A stretch of DNA of 6,611 nt, taken from assembly GCA_003224665.1 (NCBI GenBank), contig QHZM01000296.1, forward strand, positions 1-6,611, in the 5' to 3' direction. Origin of the DNA: Acidobacteriota bacterium. Its GTDB lineage: Bacteria > Acidobacteriota > Terriglobia > UBA7540. Positions 3,954 through 6,611 of the stretch are shown one piece after another (position 1 is the first letter of the stretch; each line of letters begins with the position of its first letter). The notes below the pieces were generated by a model. The model was not told where the DNA came from. It saw only the letters and a program-made list of their open reading frames with translations, and did not search any database. Both the position numbers and the translations under genes were made by a program.

Positions 3954-6331
3954 GGCCTCGTGCCGGTCTTCTGAGAGTCGCTGGCCAGGCGAGCACGCGC
4001 GAGGCCAGCCTTGGCATCGGGATTAGTGGGGTCGATTTTCAGCGCCGCTTCATAAGCGTCTATCGCGCCGCGGGTGTCGCTACGGCCAAGCAAAAATCCG
4101 GCAACGACGAGTTTATCTCTGAGCTCAGCCTGCTGGGCGGGCGATAGCCTCCGCACCCGTAGCTGGACGGCCGGAGAACTCCGAGGGCGCACGGCACGAT
4201 CCCGAGTTTGTCCCGATTGGACTTTGTTCTTCAAATCAGCCCTTTTCTCGCCCGCAAGCCCTCGGCTTTCTTCTGAAATCGGCGTTTTGAGGTCGGGGCC
4301 AACATCAACAGATTCTGTCGGGCTAAGGGAGCCAGCCACGGCACCCTCCTTAGGCAGCGAGGGAGGCGGGGTCTCCTTCGGAGCCGGCGGAGGGGCGGCC
4401 TCGTTCGTCGAAGTGGTCGCAACTATTGGAGGAGACTGGGTCGTGCTCTGTGAAGCGGGCGTTCCCACTTCCGGTTGGTTGTTCGTCGGAGTCTCGACAG
4501 AGGACTCCGTCCAGGGCACGACGTGAAAAATCAATCGGGCGCCGAGCAAAACGAGCAGGATAAAGGTGAGGGCGATCAAGCCAACGCGCAAGGGACTACC
4601 TTCGAGTCCTAGTGAGGCCCGATTCCATGAAAACGCTAACCCCGGCAACTTTCGCGCCTGAGGTGCTTTCAAAGGAGGGCCTACCCAGCCTGACACGCTT
4701 TGGACGCCCGATGGGCTGCGAACCGGAGGTACCATCTTGGCAGTCTGGTCGAGGCGGCTCGAAGGGCCCTGGGCTGCAGAAGCAGTCCGGACGGGACTTC
4801 CCTTCGCTGCCGGCTCCCCCTTGCCAGCAGCAAGCTGAGATGCGGAGGGACTTGGAGCGGTCGGTCCCTTCGAGGGTGCCCCAACCCGAGGGGAGGAAGC
4901 CCCGCGTTCCGACTGCTTGGATTGGCCACCTCGAGTGTCCTTAGCCTCAGCTTCCCGCGGGGCCGCGGCGCCAGCTTCCTGGCCGGATGCGAAGTCGCCC
5001 AGCAACAACGAGGGTGTCTCGAAAAAAGACTCCATCTCGACTGAAGCCTTTAGGGGCGAATGGCGCGTCGGACTCGGCGGAGCCGTTGATATCGGCTCGC
5101 TTTCAAGGATCTCACCAATCTCAAATTCCGAGGGAACCACAGGGATTTTATCAGCCCCCCCGATTCGCTTCTCTTCCACGCTCGAAGCGATTTGGAATGA
5201 CGGCGGACTCACTGAAATACCTCCTGCGCCCCCAGCATCGGATGAGCCAGGTGCAGCCGCGGTTGCAGGAGCTACATCGCCGATGATTTCAAATTCCTCC
5301 GAGGCCTCGGAGTCCTTTTTCTTGGTCTCGGCCTCTCTTTCCAGAAGCTCTTCCGCCATGATCAGGGCCAATCCCATTTCGGAGGCGGACTGGTACCGCA
5401 GGGCCGGATTATTCTTCAGCGCTTTCATGACGATTTCGACGGCCAAGTCAGGCAGCTTCAAGTCCTCTCCTCGGCCCTGTAGTGGAAGCGGAGGACTATC
5501 GGGCGAAGCGTCCGGTGGCCATGGAGGCTCTCCCGTCAGGGCCGCGTACATTAATACCCCGAGTGAAAAAAGGTCTGATCGCCTGTCGAGCCCCTGGACA
5601 GACAGCCCTTTCGATTGCTCGGGAGACATGTAAGGGGGTACGCCAACCGCCAGTCCTGCTTTTGTCTTGGCGATCCCTCCAATCTCGATTCCCCGTTCCG
5701 CCACTCTTTCTTTGAACTTCGCCATTCCGAAATCCAGAACTTTAACCAGGTATCGGTCGTCCGGCTGCTGAACCAACAGAATATTATCCGGTCGGATGTC
5801 TCGATGGACTACGCCAAGGTTGTGGGCGAACTCCAGAACCGAGCAGATTTGACGCGTGATCTCGATGACCCTGAGGGCAGGCAACGGGCCGCTCTTACGG
5901 ATAGTGTCCCCCAGGCTCTCCCCGGCCACGTACTCCATGACGAGGAAGACCGACCCGTCTTCCGCCCGGCAGAGGTCCTCAACCCGGACTGCGTTTGCGT
6001 GGTTGAAAATCCTCGCGGAGCGGATTTCTGCCCTGAGGAGCTGGACCAGCCGTTCGTCATGCGCGACCTGACCAAGGAGCAGCTTGAGAGCCCGCATCTC
6101 CTTCAGGGCCAGATTCTCTGCCTTAAAGACGACGCCGATTCGGCCTGAGCCGACCTTGCTGACAATGCGAAACTTGCTCTGGATTACAGCTCCGGGCTGC
6201 CACTTCGGGAGTTCTTCAAGCACGGCGCCGTCCATGGCGCATACAGAGACGCCGGCGGGGTAGGATGCCAAACACTGGGGACAAACCTCTAATCCGTCGA
6301 TTTGCCTTCCAGGAACCTGTTTTCCCAGCAA
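3950..6331 (-). CDS. membrane-anchored Hanks-type Ser/Thr protein kinase with C-terminal TPR (793 aa)
   Basis: Residues 17-35 form a Cys segment (C17, C20, C31, then D34-G35), probably a small metal-binding or structural knuckle. The kinase domain spans about 54-330: glycine loop G61-S-G-R-I-G66, ATP-binding K83 in 'ALK', helix-C E102, catalytic loop 'HRDIRPDN' (176-183), D200-F-G, and 'PPYMSPEQ' (232-239). Two positions differ from the usual: R180 replaces the catalytic-loop Lys, and V231 replaces the P+1-loop Thr. Residues about 335-580 are a Ser/Pro/Ala-rich disordered linker. One transmembrane helix lies at about 581-605, followed by a Thr/Pro-rich stretch and a single TPR (about 740-775) outside the membrane. 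It phosphorylates unknown proteins, probably in response to envelope signals sensed through the TPR tail. The start is TTG at 6331 because an in-frame TAA lies two codons upstream and the next ATG (residue 33) would remove the Cys segment. No clear ribosome site is seen. It is the first gene of a three-gene operon. Confidence 0.93.
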   Translation of the reverse strand: MLGKQVPGRQIDGLEVCPQCLASYPAGVSVCAMDGAVLEELPKWQPGAVIQSKFRIVSKVGSGRIGVVFKAENLALKEMRALKLLLGQVAHDERLVQLLRAEIRSARIFNHANAVRVEDLCRAEDGSVFLVMEYVAGESLGDTIRKSGPLPALRVIEITRQICSVLEFAHNLGVVHRDIRPDNILLVQQPDDRYLVKVLDFGMAKFKERVAERGIEIGGIAKTKAGLAVGVPPYMSPEQSKGLSVQGLDRRSDLFSLGVLMYAALTGEPPWPPDASPDSPPLPLQGRGEDLKLPDLAVEIVMKALKNNPALRYQSASEMGLALIMAEELLEREAETKKKDSEASEEFEIIGDVAPATAAAPGSSDAGGAGGISVSPPSFQIASSVEEKRIGGADKIPVVPSEFEIGEILESEPISTAPPSPTRHSPLKASVEMESFFETPSLLLGDFASGQEAGAAAPREAEAKDTRGGQSKQSERGASSPRVGAPSKGPTAPSPSASQLAAGKGEPAAKGSPVRTASAAQGPSSRLDQTAKMVPPVRSPSGVQSVSGWVGPPLKAPQARKLPGLAFSWNRASLGLEGSPLRVGLIALTFILLVLLGARLIFHVVPWTESSVETPTNNQPEVGTPASQSTTQSPPIVATTSTNEAAPPPAPKETPPPSLPKEGAVAGSLSPTESVDVGPDLKTPISEESRGLAGEKRADLKNKVQSGQTRDRAVRPRSSPAVQLRVRRLSPAQQAELRDKLVVAGFLLGRSDTRGAIDAYEAALKIDPTNPDAKAGLARARLASDSQKTGTRP

Positions 6332-6515
6332 GCTTTAAAAATGGCAAACAGACGATTACCCGCAAGTCACACATAGATAAGCCTTAAAACACCTTTATAC
6401 CACCAAAAATTAGCTGCTGCAAATCTTGCGGCGTTCCACGAAGAGCCTACCTATGTAGCGAAGGGCAGGCGCGAAGGAACCCTCTCCCGCTTAAAGATAC
6501 GAAAGAGCTCCACGA
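6332..6515. other. intergenic region holding the operon's 5' leader and promoter
   Basis: This is the 184-bp AT-richer gap between the histidine-kinase stop and the kinase start. It contains the predicted promoter at 6394-6422. I see no reliable terminator for the histidine kinase gene; the only hairpins there are 4-5 bp without a T-run. Confidence 0.5.
6394..6422 (-). promoter_or_regulatory. putative sigma-70 promoter of the kinase-TPR-TPR operon
   Basis: On the minus strand, TTGCAG (6422-6417) and TATAAA (6399-6394) are separated by exactly 17 nt. The -10 box matches the consensus at 5 of 6 positions and the -35 box at 3 of 6. Transcription would start near 6387, leaving a leader of about 55 nt before TTG 6331. 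It lies in the only AT-rich stretch upstream of the operon. This is a consensus match only. Confidence 0.45.
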
Positions 6516-6611
6516 CTATCTTTCTGCCGGGGTAGCGAGCGGAAGAGTCAATTTGAAAACTGTCCCTTCCTGGCTCGTCGTTTCGACACTCAAGTCTCCT
6601 CCATGTTCCTT
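6516..6611 (-). CDS. sensor histidine kinase, C-terminal end (5' part outside window)
   Basis: The minus-strand frame is open from the right edge to TAG 6518-6516, giving 31 codons. It begins 'KEHGGDLSVE' and contains 'EGTVFKLTLPL', the last two strands and G2-like glycine segment of the HATPase_c domain of two-component histidine kinases, whose usual form is HGG.l.v.S..g.GttF.i.LP. Only the ATPase-domain end is visible, so sensor domains and the phospho-acceptor His cannot be judged. It lies upstream of the Ser/Thr kinase operon on the same strand with a 184-bp gap and a separate promoter candidate, so co-transcription is possible but not required. Confidence 0.85.
   Translation of the reverse strand, partial: KEHGGDLSVETTSQEGTVFKLTLPLATPAER

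Noticed and set aside
4917..5633. Plus-strand 238-codon open frame
   Set aside because: It is antisense to the kinase linker and catalytic domain. Its Ser/Pro/Ala-rich content mirrors the linker's codon bias, and it has no domain or ribosome site.
6236..6283. N-terminal Cys segment of the kinase as a full four-Cys zinc ribbon
   Set aside because: Only three Cys (17, 20, 31) are present and the fourth position is Asp34, so metal binding is possible but a classical zinc ribbon cannot be claimed.
6430..6515. Possible terminator or control hairpin after the histidine kinase (CTAC/GTAG and GAGC repeats)
   Set aside because: Arms are 4-5 bp with no T-run, so this is within chance.

Overview
The window most resembles an Acidobacteriota genome or a related soil/sediment lineage. 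Three things suggest this: a Hanks-type kinase that starts with a Cys-rich 'CPxC...YP...C..DG' segment, a TPR protein carrying the small 'G-I-S-F' helical module common beside TPRs in that phylum, and frequent TTG start codons. This is an inference from protein style. No rRNA or marker gene is present.

Layout. (1) Positions 1-782, plus strand: the 3' half of a DUF4256 gene cut by the window edge, then a start-less C-terminal gene fragment, then a complete 72-residue two-helix membrane protein with a strong Shine-Dalgarno and a TTG start. (2) Positions 783-1562: a decayed stretch. It holds a 35-nt near-perfect hairpin, an adjoining short palindrome, 12-bp inverted repeats about 0.5 kb apart, and a minus-strand fragment resembling the C-terminal half of a replication-relaxation (Replic_Relax) protein. 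It looks like the eroded remains of a mobile or plasmid-derived segment. (3) Positions 1563-6331, minus strand: a compact three-gene operon read right to left. The order is a membrane-anchored Ser/Thr protein kinase (793 aa), a membrane-anchored TPR protein (438 aa; overlaps the kinase by 4 nt, ATGA), and an exported TPR protein (353 aa; 12-nt gap). A plausible sigma-70 promoter lies upstream of the kinase. (4) Positions 6516-6611, minus strand: the last 31 codons of a sensor histidine kinase, cut by the right edge.

The operon products share an architecture. The kinase has a cytoplasmic catalytic domain, a long disordered linker, one transmembrane helix and a C-terminal extracytoplasmic tail with a single TPR. 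Its two partners are predicted to place TPR solenoids on the same outer side of the membrane. The simplest reading, which is inference, is an envelope sensing or scaffolding module in which extracytoplasmic TPR-TPR contacts are linked to an intracellular kinase.

The most notable details are paired substitutions in the kinase active site (HRDIRPDN with Arg for Lys, and Val for the P+1-loop Thr), an exact 51-bp tandem duplication that inserts half a TPR into the last gene, a likely local frame excursion in the middle gene, and a repeated F-[E/Q]-I motif in the kinase linker.
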